Shown here: positions 43,467 to 52,144 of the stretch, piece by piece
Layout of the letters: each line of letters starts with the position of its first letter
Numbering within the stretch: the stretch's first letter is position 1
DNA from: Sporosarcina sp. FSL K6-1508
GTDB taxonomy: Bacteria; Bacillota; Bacilli; Bacillales_A; Planococcaceae
Direction of reading: 5' to 3'
Length of the DNA stretch: 64,000 bases
NCBI RefSeq assembly: GCF_038007465.1
Contig: NZ_JBBOXF010000001.1
Location: forward strand, 1,615,001 to 1,679,000
Made by a program: the position numbers and the translations under genes
Notes under the pieces: generated by a model
What the model was told of the DNA's origin: nothing
Seen by the model: only the letters and a program-made list of their open reading frames with translations
The model's database searches: none

Positions 43467-44009
43467 TTGCAAAAAAGTACTGAAAAAGAAGTTTATTCTT
43501 GGATAAAGTCAATTGCTGTGGCAGTTTTTATTGTCTTTATATGTCGTCAATTTCTATTTACATCAGTGGTCGTTTACGGGGAATCTATGGAATCTACATT
43601 CGAAAATAGTGACAAGGTTGTAGTAAGTAAAATAAGTAAAATAGAGAGATTTGATGTAATTGTTTTCAAAGTGCCAGATAAGGATGAACAATATATTAAA
43701 AGAGTAATTGGTCTACCTGGAGATAGTGTGGAGATGAAAAATGATGTGTTATACATTAACGGCAAGACATATGAGGAACCTTATGTGAAAAGAAATTACA
43801 AAAACAAAGTCAGTAAAATCACTGGTGATTTTACTCTAAAGGAACTTACTGGAAATGAAAAGGTTCCAAATGGTGATTTGTTTTTTTTAGGAGATAATCG
43901 ATTGAAAAGTAAGGATAGCAGAGAGTTAGGATTTATATCGACTGATTCGGTTATTGGAGAAGTGAAGTTTCGATTTTATCCATTGCAAGAAATCGGTATA
44001 CCAAAATAA
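43467..44009 (+). CDS. Type I signal peptidase
   Basis: Cleaves signal peptides of exported proteins at the outer membrane face. The 180-residue protein has one N-terminal anchor (about 13-36), the catalytic Ser40 in GESMEST and Lys78 in YIKRVIGLPGD, and the later motif FFLGDNRLKSKDSRELG (about 139-155). It has the usual size for Bacillus SipS-like enzymes. TTG 43467 follows TTGGAGAAATCC. Its placement among unknown small genes in the array suggests an accessory rather than the housekeeping copy; this is an inference. Confidence 0.9.
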   Translation: MQKSTEKEVYSWIKSIAVAVFIVFICRQFLFTSVVVYGESMESTFENSDKVVVSKISKIERFDVIVFKVPDKDEQYIKRVIGLPGDSVEMKNDVLYINGKTYEEPYVKRNYKNKVSKITGDFTLKELTGNEKVPNGDLFFLGDNRLKSKDSRELGFISTDSVIGEVKFRFYPLQEIGIPK

Positions 44010-44027
44010 CACAATGCTGTTGAAAGT

Positions 44028-44097
44028 AATTATTCCATTATCGGGCGCGATTTTGGATTAAGAATTTGCGCCGGTAGTACATATAAGAGCCATTTAG
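44028..44097 (+). repeat. Array junction element 9
   Basis: TTATTCCATTATCGGGCGCG, hairpin GGCGC..ATT/AAT..GCGCC, then ATATAAGAGCCATTTAG. Confidence 0.75.
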
Positions 44098-44120
44098 GAG
44101 CCTACAGCGGAGTTAGGAGA

Positions 44121-44372
44121 ATGATTGAAATAAAAAATACAAATATAGGTTTGATTTTATTACTGTCGAGCGCAATTATCTATGGTTCAGCCTTAATAGC
44201 AACAACAATTTATTCTTTAACTCTTGGTGGTGTTAATGGTCAAGGTTGGAATACAGAGTATGGAATTTTTGGAACTGCTCTAATAAAAGTGGGAACTTTG
44301 CCATTAATAATAGCTGTTTTATTAGGAATAGCAGGCATTGTACTTTTGGTGCTACAAGAAAGAAAAGCTTGA
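44121..44372 (+). CDS. Small two-helix membrane protein
   Basis: An 83-residue protein with two helices (about 9-30 and 56-78) separated by a Gly/Asn-rich loop (LGGVNGQGWNTEYGIFG) and a basic end (QERKA). GTTAGGAGA immediately precedes ATG 44121. Bounded by junction elements. Function unknown. Confidence 0.76.
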   Translation: MIEIKNTNIGLILLLSSAIIYGSALIATTIYSLTLGGVNGQGWNTEYGIFGTALIKVGTLPLIIAVLLGIAGIVLLVLQERKA

Positions 44373-44382
44373 GAGATTATTA

Positions 44383-44453
44383 CCACAAATAGGCGCGTTT
44401 GCGTAGCAAGATAATGGTCCTTACTCCATATAAGGGCCATTTTATAGAGCAAG
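44383..44453 (+). repeat. Array junction element 10
   Basis: AATAGGCGCGTTTGCGTAGC, AAGATAATGGTCC, TTACTCCATATAAGGGCCAT. ATGGTCCTTA and TAAGGGCCAT form a hairpin. It is nearly the same as element 1, 3.9 kb away. Confidence 0.8.
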
Positions 44454-44580
44454 TTTTATTGAACTAACTGGGTCAGGTTGGTTTAATGGTGTCCGCACTT
44501 TTATTTATAATTATCTTGGTAGGAGGGAATGTAGCACATCTCAATTGAGGACAAACTACAAGAGGCAGGTGATAAATCCT

Positions 44581-45063
44581 ATGAACTTCGAAATAAGAAG
44601 TCTTGAAAGACACGATATCTCCTTCTTGCGGGATATGGTGTATGAGTCTGCGTTTGTACCAGAAGGACAAAAACCTTTCCCACGAACAATACTAGACGAA
44701 CCATCCGTCTCAAAATATGTGGATAGATGGGGAGAGCAGAGCGGTGATATTGGATTGATTGCGGAAAAAGATGAACAAGCGATTGGTGCCATTTGGTTGC
44801 GTTTGTTTGATAAAGAACGCAAAGGATATGGTGATGATGAAACGCCAGAAATCGGAATTGCCATTCATAAAGAATTTCGGAGTAAAGGAATTGGGAATGC
44901 TTTAATGCGTGAGCTCGAAACGGAAGCAAGAAACTATGGATATCAGAAGTTATGTTTAAGTGTAGACCCAAGAAATCCAGCTTGTCGTTTATACGAACAA
45001 TTCGGATATGTACATGTTGGCTGGTATGATACCTACTGGACAATGGAGAAGGAATTAGTTTGA
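44581..45063 (+). CDS. GNAT-family N-acetyltransferase
   Basis: A 160-residue acetyltransferase. The acetyl-CoA binding loop is EFRSKGIGNALMRELETEAR (about 99-118), preceded by the strand PEIGIAIH and followed by CLSVDPRNPACRLYEQFGYV (about 126-145). The substrate is unknown. ATG 44581 is chosen because AGGCAGGTGATAAATCCT lies upstream; a longer frame from 44545 lacks a site. Array member. Confidence 0.87.
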   Translation: MNFEIRSLERHDISFLRDMVYESAFVPEGQKPFPRTILDEPSVSKYVDRWGEQSGDIGLIAEKDEQAIGAIWLRLFDKERKGYGDDETPEIGIAIHKEFRSKGIGNALMRELETEARNYGYQKLCLSVDPRNPACRLYEQFGYVHVGWYDTYWTMEKELV

Positions 45064-45160
45064 CCCAATAAACGGGTGCGATTATTGAATAGATCACTTT
45101 AAGGTGATGAGGATGACTTAAAGGCAACTATATAAAACAAACGGGTCAGATTGCGGGAAA
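45064..45160 (+). repeat. Array junction element 11 (split)
   Basis: Left part AATAAACGGGTGCGATTATT at 45068-45087; right box AAACGGGTCAGATTGCGG at 45139-45156, farther apart than in other elements. Confidence 0.65.
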
Positions 45161-45214
45161 AAATGTGTTGAAATGAAAGCAAAATACTTTAATTGTTTGA
45201 CGAGGGGGTACAAG

Positions 45215-45391
45215 GTGAATAAATATCAAAAACGTACTGTTTATATTTCAAGTTCAGCACTTGCTTTCTTCTTAGTATTATCTTTAATGACACACAATTG
45301 GGGATTCTTTTTATGGAGTTTATTGCCTATTTTCATGGTTTTGATGACTGTGTTTGCCACCAAGACTGACAAGAAAAGTAATGGTAAATGA
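45215..45391 (+). CDS. Small two-helix membrane protein, 58 residues
   Basis: GTG 45215 follows ACGAGGGGGTACAAG. The protein has a basic start (NKYQKR), two helices (about 8-26 and 30-49) and a basic tail (KTDKKSNGK). An upstream in-frame ATG (45173) lacks a ribosome site. Last gene of the array, followed by a terminator. Confidence 0.72.
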   Translation: MNKYQKRTVYISSSALAFFLVLSLMTHNWGFFLWSLLPIFMVLMTVFATKTDKKSNGK

Positions 45392-45450
45392 AAAGAATTA
45401 TTCAACAAACGGAGGTTTTCGTTCAATTAGAATAATAAAAAAGCAAACCA

Positions 45451-45478
45451 AAAACGCTCAGAAAACTGAGCGTTTTTA
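45451..45478 (+). terminator. Terminator closing the array
   Basis: AAAACGCTCAG (45451-45461) paired with CTGAGCGTTTT (45466-45476), then T. The only clear intrinsic terminator after the one behind yhaQP. Confidence 0.87.
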
Positions 45479-45623
45479 CTTGCCATTTAACTCGCTAATT
45501 TACTATTTGTATTTTTTTAAGTATTTATCTCCCCATCAACCGAACCCGTTGAATAGATTAGCAGAGTCTTTTTCTTTGTGGTAAAATAAGAACAAGTATT
45601 CGTCGTATGAAGGAGGGGCTCAC

Positions 45624-46844
45624 TTGTCAACAATCCGATTTATTCACACTGCTGATTTGCATTTAGACAGCCCATTCAAAGGTATGACAGGGTTGCCGGC
45701 AGATCAGCTGAACAGTTTGCGGGATAGTACCTTTGCCGCGTTTAATAAATTGATCGAACACGCAGTCAAAACGAAACCTGATTTCGTCTTAATAGCGGGT
45801 GATATTTACGATGGGGAAGATCGGAGTTTGCGTACGCAGATGAAGTTCCGTGAAGGAATGCAGAAATTAAATGTGGAAGGCATTCCGGTTTTTATTTCAC
45901 ACGGAAACCATGATCATCTTGCTGGAAGATGGACACGTTTTGATTTACCGCCAAATGTTCATATCTTCAATGAGAATGTTGAAGCGGTGAAGCTCAGTGT
46001 GAACGAGCAAGACATAGTTATATATGGATTTAGCTATAAGGAGCGGCATGTCCGTGACAAAATGATTGCTCGTTATCCAGTTGCTGAAGACCCTGTGGCT
46101 TTCCATATCGGCATGTTGCACGGCAGTCTGGCTGGGGATGAAACGCATGCGGTTTATGCACCATTTACAAAAGGTGAGTTGCTTGCAAAGCGTTATGATT
46201 ATTGGGCACTTGGGCATATTCACCTCCGACAACGATTACACGAGGAGCCTCCAATTGTTTATCCGGGCAATTTGCAAGGACGTCATCGTAATGAGCGGGG
46301 GACAAAGGGGTTTTATGAAGTCGAGTTGTCAAAAACAGAAACGTCACTTCATTTTGTCCCCGCTTCAGCAATTGTTTTTGACCGTCTGGAATTATCTTGT
46401 GCGGGAATAAGCCATGCCAATGAATGGCTGACAGCGTGTATGGAAGCGCTTGAATCATTCAAATTCGAGTACGGTGCTGGAATTGTAGAGCTTTCAATGA
46501 TTGATGTCGACAGTGAAGCTGCAAATCTGTTCAGCCAATCGCCAGTGGAAGAATGGCTAGAAGTACTGAGAGACTTTGTTGGAGAAAGCGAACCGTTCGT
46601 CTGGGTACAGAAGCTATCATTTGCCAGTCAGTTGAATCTGTCGGCAGCATCAGGAGCACTTGTGCAATCTGTTACAGCAATGATGGAGGACTGGACGATA
46701 GATGACTGGAAAGATGTATTAAGGGATGTCTATCAACATGCACGGGGTGTCAAATATCTCGATATTTTGACCGAAGATGAAATCAATGGAGTTAAAGACG
46801 GGGCGACAGCATTGCTGGCGGTAGAAATGTCTAGAATGGAATGA
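45624..46844 (+). CDS. yhaO: YhaO, SbcD-like metallophosphoesterase/DNA exonuclease
   Basis: A 406-residue Mre11/SbcD-type phosphoesterase. The metal ligands appear as HTADLHLDSPFKG (about 8-20), IAGDIYDGEDRS (about 57-68), HGNHDHL (about 93-99), GMLHGS (about 155-160) and LGHIHLRQ (about 190-197). With YhaN it is expected to form an SbcCD-like complex acting on DNA ends; detailed activity is unproven. TTG 45624 follows AAGGAGGGGCTCAC. yhaN starts nine bases after its stop. Confidence 0.92.
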   Translation: MSTIRFIHTADLHLDSPFKGMTGLPADQLNSLRDSTFAAFNKLIEHAVKTKPDFVLIAGDIYDGEDRSLRTQMKFREGMQKLNVEGIPVFISHGNHDHLAGRWTRFDLPPNVHIFNENVEAVKLSVNEQDIVIYGFSYKERHVRDKMIARYPVAEDPVAFHIGMLHGSLAGDETHAVYAPFTKGELLAKRYDYWALGHIHLRQRLHEEPPIVYPGNLQGRHRNERGTKGFYEVELSKTETSLHFVPASAIVFDRLELSCAGISHANEWLTACMEALESFKFEYGAGIVELSMIDVDSEAANLFSQSPVEEWLEVLRDFVGESEPFVWVQKLSFASQLNLSAASGALVQSVTAMMEDWTIDDWKDVLRDVYQHARGVKYLDILTEDEINGVKDGATALLAVEMSRME

Positions 46845-46853
46845 GGTGTAGGC

Positions 46854-49754
46854 ATGAAAATCGAAAAACTGAATATTTATGGATTCGGGAAACATGAAAA
46901 TGTCATAGTGGATTTTGGCCCGGGCATCACTGTCTTGTATGGATTGAATGAAGCGGGGAAAACGACAATTCAGCAGTTCATCCTTCATGTCTTATTTGGA
47001 TTTCCCCCAAAAAACAATGTGCTATTACGTTACGAGCCGAAATTCGGGGGGAAATACGGCGGGCAAGTGCATCTTTTGGATGAGACATACGGGAAATGTA
47101 TCGTTGAACGGGTCAGCGGAAAATCTGCTGGTGATGTCACTGTCTATTTCGAGGATGGAACAAAGGGTGGCGAAGAGGAATTAAACACACTGCTCCACCA
47201 GTACGACCGGGCTTCATTCGAATCGATCTTTTCGTTTTCCCTTCTACAATTGCAAGGGTTCGAGAAAATGGATGAAGACGAATTGAGCCGGACACTCCTC
47301 GCTTCAGGAACGACTGGCGTTGATTCTCTTTTACAGCTCGGCAACCAAATGGAAAAAGAGTTGGGAGACTTATTCAAGAAGTCAGGAAGAGTTCCGGAGA
47401 TGAATGTCAAAATTGCGGAGCTCCGTGAATTGGAATTGGAACTTAAGGATGAACAAGAAAAAGTTGCAGAATATACGCCTTCTATTGAACGGATACAGGC
47501 AATCGATGATCGGCTTACAGAATTACAAGAACAAAAAAAAGAACTCACGCAGGAGTCCCAAAAGCTTTCTCTCATGCGACAGCTTCTACCCCTTTACCAA
47601 AAAAGACATGTACTTGAATCAGGGTTGTTGAGCTTAAATGCAGTGACCTTTCCGGCAGATGGTATTCGGCGTTATGAAGCGATTGCGGGAAAGTTGACGG
47701 AAGCATTAGCAGCTAGAGAAAGAATCGGCGAAGAGTTAACAGAACTGATGAGCCGGATACCCGAATGGCAGGAAACAGAACGGTTAACTGAAATTGAACT
47801 CCTATTGGCGAAGGAAACAGAGTGGCATAGATGGCAAACGACTATTTCTACAGCGGAAGATAACATGCACCAATTAACAAGTTTAAAAAGACGACTGCTC
47901 GACAGACTTGGCGTCAAAGGGGAAGAAGCTGAAGAAAAGCTTTTTCAAGCGGATGTTTCAATTCATAAAGAAGAACTGATGCATAAAATTATTGAAAATC
48001 TTACAGATAGTCATCAGCAAATTGGATATATGAATCGTCAGCTTGTTCAACTGGAAACTGAATTGACTGAGACGGAAACTGAAATTGGAGCACTCGAACG
48101 CTCCGCGCCTTCTATAGATGACATAGAACGTGTGCGACAGTGGCCTACGATGCGGCAACAACTTGCCGAAGCAAAGGCATATGTTTCATTGGTAGGCGGA
48201 TCAAGGGAACAGAAATCACTCAAGATTCCTCTCATTCTATCGCTGCTTGCATTTGCTTTCGTTGTTTTCGGTTTTATGCAAAGCGAATGGTTCGTGGTCG
48301 TTGCTGGGATTATCGTTGGAGTTACCAGTATTTTCTTTTATATCGGCAAAGAAAACCCCTCGACAGATGCATCTAAGCTTGTGAAGATGGAAAAATTCAT
48401 CTCCGCAAATGATGGAAACGAGCGACAGATGGAAGAACTTACAGAACAAATTGGACTGTATAATAGAAAAAAAGAAGAGCTTCTTGAAGAATTCATGAAG
48501 CGTGAGCGAAAATACCAAGGAGTGGTATCCGAGCTTGAAAATGCCCATAGCAATAGACAACAGATTGAGTCAGAATTGGGCCGTTTTTTACAACAGTACG
48601 GTTTTTATGAAATGCCATCAACCGGTATTATCGCTGAACTATTCCGCATGATTCGGGAAGTTCAAGAGGTTTCAAGAAGTTTACAAGATGCCGCCTTACA
48701 GCGACAAACAACCTTCACAAACATAGCTGAACGAGTGGCACAAGCGGAAACAGTATTACAAAAATCAGTATCGCAAGAAGTGGTTTATGAGATGCTGAGA
48801 AGGGAATTCATTCATCTAAAAGAACAGTTGGAAACAACCAAGTCGTTGACATTCAGCATAGAGCAGAAAGAAACGGCATTGAAAGAAACGTCAGGGCTTG
48901 TACGTTCACTGCAAGAAAAAGTGCAGGCGTTATTTGCGGAAGCGGGCGCAGAAACGGAAGAAGCATTTTACAGCGCTTACGACGCTCACCAAGAAGCGAT
49001 TCTTTTAAAAGGACAACGTGAAGATATCAATACTCAATTGGCAACGTATGGTCCTCTGGAATTGCCTGCCGATGTTACAGATGACGAACTGCGGACAAAA
49101 GCAGCTGATAACAGTATGACACTTTCATTGATGGACGATGAGCTAACTGCATATATCAATGAAAAAGCTACACTCGTCAATAAAACGGAAAAACTTTTGA
49201 TAGATGAAAATTACGGACGTAAATTACAGCTTTTCGAAATGAAACGGGGCGAACTGGCGGAACTCGCGAAAAAGTGGTCCGAACGAAAAGCGATTGCAGA
49301 AGCGATCAGACGGACGATGATGGAGTTAAAGGAAAAGAAATTACCGGAAGTGCTTGAGGTGGCAGAGAAATTTTTCTTTGAACTGACTGGCGGGAATTAT
49401 GAATCGCTTTTCGTAGCGGAGACGGGCCATTTTATGGTCTTATCGAGAGATGGCATGCGTTTTCCGATAGTGGAGTTGAGCCAGGCAACAAAAGAGCAAG
49501 CTTACATTTCCCTTCGATTGGCACTTGCCGGAAACATTCTTAGCACCGCACCTTTTCCGCTGATAATGGACGATCCGTTCGTCCACTTTGACGGGGAGCG
49601 ACTTTCGCGTATGATTGAACTACTGGATAAGTTACAAAGCAAGCACCAGTTTATTTATTTTACATGCCATGAAGGAATGAAAGATAAATGGCAGGATGCA
49701 ACAACACTAAACGTTTCCGATATCGGAAGCGGACAGGGAGCGATGGTCAGATGA
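46854..49754 (+). CDS. yhaN: YhaN, SbcC/Rad50-like AAA ATPase
   Basis: A 966-residue protein with N-terminal Walker A GLNEAGKTTIQQF (about 32-44), long coiled coils (about 180-430 and 510-830) and a C-terminal ATPase half with LSQATKEQAYISLRLALAG and Walker B LIMDDPFVHFD (about 906-916). Unusually, two hydrophobic segments (about 462-495, LILSLLAFAFVVFGF and VVVAGIIVGVTSIFF) sit in the middle of the coiled coil, predicting membrane attachment. It works with YhaO. It overlaps yhaM by four bases. Confidence 0.92.
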   Translation: MKIEKLNIYGFGKHENVIVDFGPGITVLYGLNEAGKTTIQQFILHVLFGFPPKNNVLLRYEPKFGGKYGGQVHLLDETYGKCIVERVSGKSAGDVTVYFEDGTKGGEEELNTLLHQYDRASFESIFSFSLLQLQGFEKMDEDELSRTLLASGTTGVDSLLQLGNQMEKELGDLFKKSGRVPEMNVKIAELRELELELKDEQEKVAEYTPSIERIQAIDDRLTELQEQKKELTQESQKLSLMRQLLPLYQKRHVLESGLLSLNAVTFPADGIRRYEAIAGKLTEALAARERIGEELTELMSRIPEWQETERLTEIELLLAKETEWHRWQTTISTAEDNMHQLTSLKRRLLDRLGVKGEEAEEKLFQADVSIHKEELMHKIIENLTDSHQQIGYMNRQLVQLETELTETETEIGALERSAPSIDDIERVRQWPTMRQQLAEAKAYVSLVGGSREQKSLKIPLILSLLAFAFVVFGFMQSEWFVVVAGIIVGVTSIFFYIGKENPSTDASKLVKMEKFISANDGNERQMEELTEQIGLYNRKKEELLEEFMKRERKYQGVVSELENAHSNRQQIESELGRFLQQYGFYEMPSTGIIAELFRMIREVQEVSRSLQDAALQRQTTFTNIAERVAQAETVLQKSVSQEVVYEMLRREFIHLKEQLETTKSLTFSIEQKETALKETSGLVRSLQEKVQALFAEAGAETEEAFYSAYDAHQEAILLKGQREDINTQLATYGPLELPADVTDDELRTKAADNSMTLSLMDDELTAYINEKATLVNKTEKLLIDENYGRKLQLFEMKRGELAELAKKWSERKAIAEAIRRTMMELKEKKLPEVLEVAEKFFFELTGGNYESLFVAETGHFMVLSRDGMRFPIVELSQATKEQAYISLRLALAGNILSTAPFPLIMDDPFVHFDGERLSRMIELLDKLQSKHQFIYFTCHEGMKDKWQDATTLNVSDIGSGQGAMVR

Positions 49755-50689
49755 AGAAACTTGCAGATTACAATGCTGGAGAGCCGCTAGACCTTTTTTT
49801 ACTGATTAAACAATCAACTAAAGGAGTTACGACACAGGGAAAACCGTTCATGACTCTTATTTTGCAAGATAAAAGCAGTGATATCGAGGCGAAACTATGG
49901 GATACAACAGATGAGCACGCAAAAACATATGCGGCAGCATCGATTGTGAAAATTGGCGGCGAGGTACACGAATACCGCGGAAAAAATCAGCTGCGCATCA
50001 AAAGCATACGTCCCGTTAAAGAGGATGAAGGCGTATCAATTGCCGATCTTGTCCCGTCATCAGCAACAAGTAAGGAAGTGCTGTATGAAGAGTTGATGCA
50101 GTATTTCTTTGAAATGGAAAATCCGCAGATACAACGGATTACTCGTCATTTATTGAAAAAGCATCAGGACGCCTTTATGACATACCCAGCTGCGACTAGA
50201 AATCATCATGACTATGTATCTGGTCTTATTGATCATGTCGTTTCTATGCTTAAACTAGGCAAAGCGTTGGCAAATCTATATCCATCACTTAATAAGGATT
50301 TATTGTATGCGGGAATTATCCTGCATGATGTTGGGAAAGTAATTGAACTTTCGGGTCCAATTGCCACCCAATATACAATCGAAGGGAACCTCCTTGGTCA
50401 TATTACAATCATGGTCACTGAAATTTCAAAAGCGGCTGATGAACTTGAAATCACTGGTGAAGAAGTTATGCTGTTGCAACACATGGTTCTTTCCCACCAT
50501 GGTAAAGAAGAATGGGGAAGCCCAAAACGACCAATGTTAAAAGAAGCGGAAATTCTTCATTATATCGATAATATTGATGCGAAGATGAATATGCTGGACC
50601 GGGCACTCGGCAAGACAAATCCTGGTGAATTCACGGAAAGAATCTTCCCGCTCGACAACCGGTCGTTTTATAAACCTTCGTTTGAGTGA
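49751..50689 (+). CDS. yhaM: 3'-5' exoribonuclease YhaM
   Basis: A 312-residue nuclease degrading RNA (and single-stranded DNA) from the 3' end. An OB-fold domain (about 14-90, GKPFMTLILQDKSSDIEAKL) precedes an HD hydrolase domain with NHHDYVSGLIDHVVSM (about 157-172), LHDVGKV (about 195-201) and VLSHHGKEEWGSP (about 246-258). ATG 49751 overlaps the yhaN stop as ATGA. Last gene of the yhaONM operon. Confidence 0.94.
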   Translation: MKKLADYNAGEPLDLFLLIKQSTKGVTTQGKPFMTLILQDKSSDIEAKLWDTTDEHAKTYAAASIVKIGGEVHEYRGKNQLRIKSIRPVKEDEGVSIADLVPSSATSKEVLYEELMQYFFEMENPQIQRITRHLLKKHQDAFMTYPAATRNHHDYVSGLIDHVVSMLKLGKALANLYPSLNKDLLYAGIILHDVGKVIELSGPIATQYTIEGNLLGHITIMVTEISKAADELEITGEEVMLLQHMVLSHHGKEEWGSPKRPMLKEAEILHYIDNIDAKMNMLDRALGKTNPGEFTERIFPLDNRSFYKPSFE

Positions 50690-50715
50690 TCTCCACCAGT
50701 GAAAAAGTAAAGACA

Positions 50716-50756
50716 AAAAGAAGCTGTCCCTCTTATACAGGGGACAGCTTCTTTTA
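50716..50756. terminator. Bidirectional terminator between yhaM and prsA
   Basis: AAAAGAAGCTGTCCC (50716-50730) paired with GGGACAGCTTCTTTT (50741-50755). Confidence 0.9.
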
Positions 50757-50799
50757 CTTGCGTCTAGGCTCCAAGTGTCTTGCACTTGTTATCTGTATT

Positions 50800-51681
50800 T
50801 TACTTCTTGTCCGTTTTTGCGTCTTTTTCAGTTGGAATATAACCTTCAAGTGCATCTTTGAATTCGTCTTCTTTAATGTCAATATCAGATGCTTTCAACA
50901 GCTTGACAAGTTTTTCTTCAAATTGAACTTTCTTGAGGTTATCTGTGACTGTCGCTTTTAGCTCTTCGTCTGTCTGTTCAAGTTTCGCTTCACGCGTATC
51001 CATTAGTTCGATGACGTGGTAACCGAAGCTTGTTTTAACAGGTTCGCTGATTTCACCTTTTTTCAGTGCGAAAGCAGCTTCTTCAAATTCGGGCACCATT
51101 TTGCCAGGTCCGAACCAGCCTAAATCGCCGCCGGATTCTTGTGCCATTTCTTCAGTGGAATATTCTTTCGCAAGTTTCGCGAAATCGCCGCCCTCTTTCA
51201 GCTTCGCCAGGACTTCATTAGCTGTTTTCTTATCTTTGACTAAGATGTGACGTGCATTGATTTCTTTTTTCATGTTTGCGATACCAGCATTGATATCCTC
51301 ATCAGTTACTTTTAATGACTCAATCATTTTTTGTTGGATTAATTGTGATTTAACGTTTTTATCGAAAAACTTTTCTGTCATTCCCTGTTGCATAAGGTAC
51401 ATGTCAAAGCTTTCGCCATACTGCTCTTTTTGTGCTGCAATTGCTTCTTTTACTTCTTTATCAGTAACTTTATATTCACTTTCAATCGCTTGCTGAAGAA
51501 TTAGGTTTTCAACAACGCGGATGCCGATCGCATCTTTCATTTCATCATATAGATCTGCTTTTGTAATATCTCCATTTTTAGAAGTTGCAATAATTTCATC
51601 GTCAGCTGCGTTTTTATCACTGCACGCTGAGAGTGCAAGGACGGATGCGGCCATTGTTAGTGCTAAAACAGTTTTTTTCAT
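50800..51681 (-). CDS. prsA: Foldase PrsA (lipoprotein peptidyl-prolyl isomerase)
   Basis: Assists folding of secreted proteins outside the membrane. The 293-residue protein has a lipoprotein signal with LALSAC (lipidated Cys20), an N-terminal SurA-like helical region and a parvulin domain (about 135-225): ARHILVKDKKTANEVLAKL, GGDLGWFGPGKMVPEFEEAA and FGYHVIELMD. The C-terminal helical region ends in KDAKTDKK. ATG 51681 has GAGGAG upstream; a longer start at 51711 would spoil the signal peptide. It is convergent with yhaM. Confidence 0.95.
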   Translation of the reverse strand: MKKTVLALTMAASVLALSACSDKNAADDEIIATSKNGDITKADLYDEMKDAIGIRVVENLILQQAIESEYKVTDKEVKEAIAAQKEQYGESFDMYLMQQGMTEKFFDKNVKSQLIQQKMIESLKVTDEDINAGIANMKKEINARHILVKDKKTANEVLAKLKEGGDFAKLAKEYSTEEMAQESGGDLGWFGPGKMVPEFEEAAFALKKGEISEPVKTSFGYHVIELMDTREAKLEQTDEELKATVTDNLKKVQFEEKLVKLLKASDIDIKEDEFKDALEGYIPTEKDAKTDKK

Positions 51682-51831
51682 TTTAGATTCTCCTCTAACT
51701 TTTATGTACAACAGTAGACACCACTATATCATAAAAACGCTTTTAAAACAAAAAGGTTCCCTTTGGACAATCTGCCTATAAAGGGCTCAAGCATAGCGCA
51801 TAGGATACATATAGAGAGAGGAGGTGCTCCT

Positions 51832-51924
51832 ATGAGCGGATATAACCAAGGTTCATCAGGATTTGCGTTGATTGTTGTATTGTTTATTCTATTAATCATT
51901 GTTGGTGCAGCCTACTTGTATTAA
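51832..51924 (+). CDS. YjcZ-family sporulation protein, 30 residues
   Basis: Reads MSGYNQGSSGFALIVVLFIL and ends IVGAAYLY: a Gly/Ser-rich start followed by one membrane helix, the typical YjcZ/SscA-type small spore protein. GAGAGGAGGTGCTCCT precedes the ATG. The family is associated with spore coat assembly or germination; the role of this copy is unknown. Supports an endospore-forming host. Confidence 0.85.
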   Translation: MSGYNQGSSGFALIVVLFILLIIVGAAYLY

Positions 51925-51970
51925 TTAGAGAAAAGCTCCTGGCGTTTGGCGCCTAGGGTATCAATGATGA

Positions 51971-52013
51971 AAAAAGTCCATTTTCCCGAAAAAGGGTTAA
52001 TGGACTTTTTTTA
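51971..52013 (+). terminator. Terminator of the YjcZ-type gene
   Basis: AAAAAGTCCATT paired with AATGGACTTTTTTT around CCCGAAAAAGGG-like inner stem. Confidence 0.85.
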
Positions 52014-52144
52014 ATAGAAAAGTATAAGTTTTTTCCTAACTGGTACATAAGTAAACCGGAAAGTTCGCCTGACCGTTACTGTTTTGCTTTTAGAGGGATT
52101 AAGATCCATCCCGCTCTGGTGAGTGAAGCATACTCGCGCTGCTC

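Larger units (their letters stand above)
39443..45480 (+). other. Cassette-like array of small genes separated by related hairpin/box elements
   Basis: About 13 short genes, all on the + strand and markedly more AT-rich than their neighbours, lie between yhaP and yhaO, which are neighbours in the Bacillus order. Nearly every junction holds a hairpin starting near GGGCGC followed by a (A/T)ACGGGCCATTTTG-like box. Individual elements and genes are listed separately. No recombinase or transposase is encoded inside it. Confidence 0.6.

Noticed and set aside
39443..45480. Prophage or ICE remnant
   Set aside because: No integrase, portal, relaxase, capsid or replication gene is seen; gene sizes and the element at every junction do not fit.
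39443..45480. Classical class-type integron
   Set aside because: No IntI-like gene in the window and no clear GTTRRRY/RYYYAAC core pairs in the junction elements; similarity is organisational only.
47144..48560. Long minus-strand frames under yhaN
   Set aside because: Shadows of the coiled-coil codons of yhaN; Ser-rich composition typical of antisense frames.
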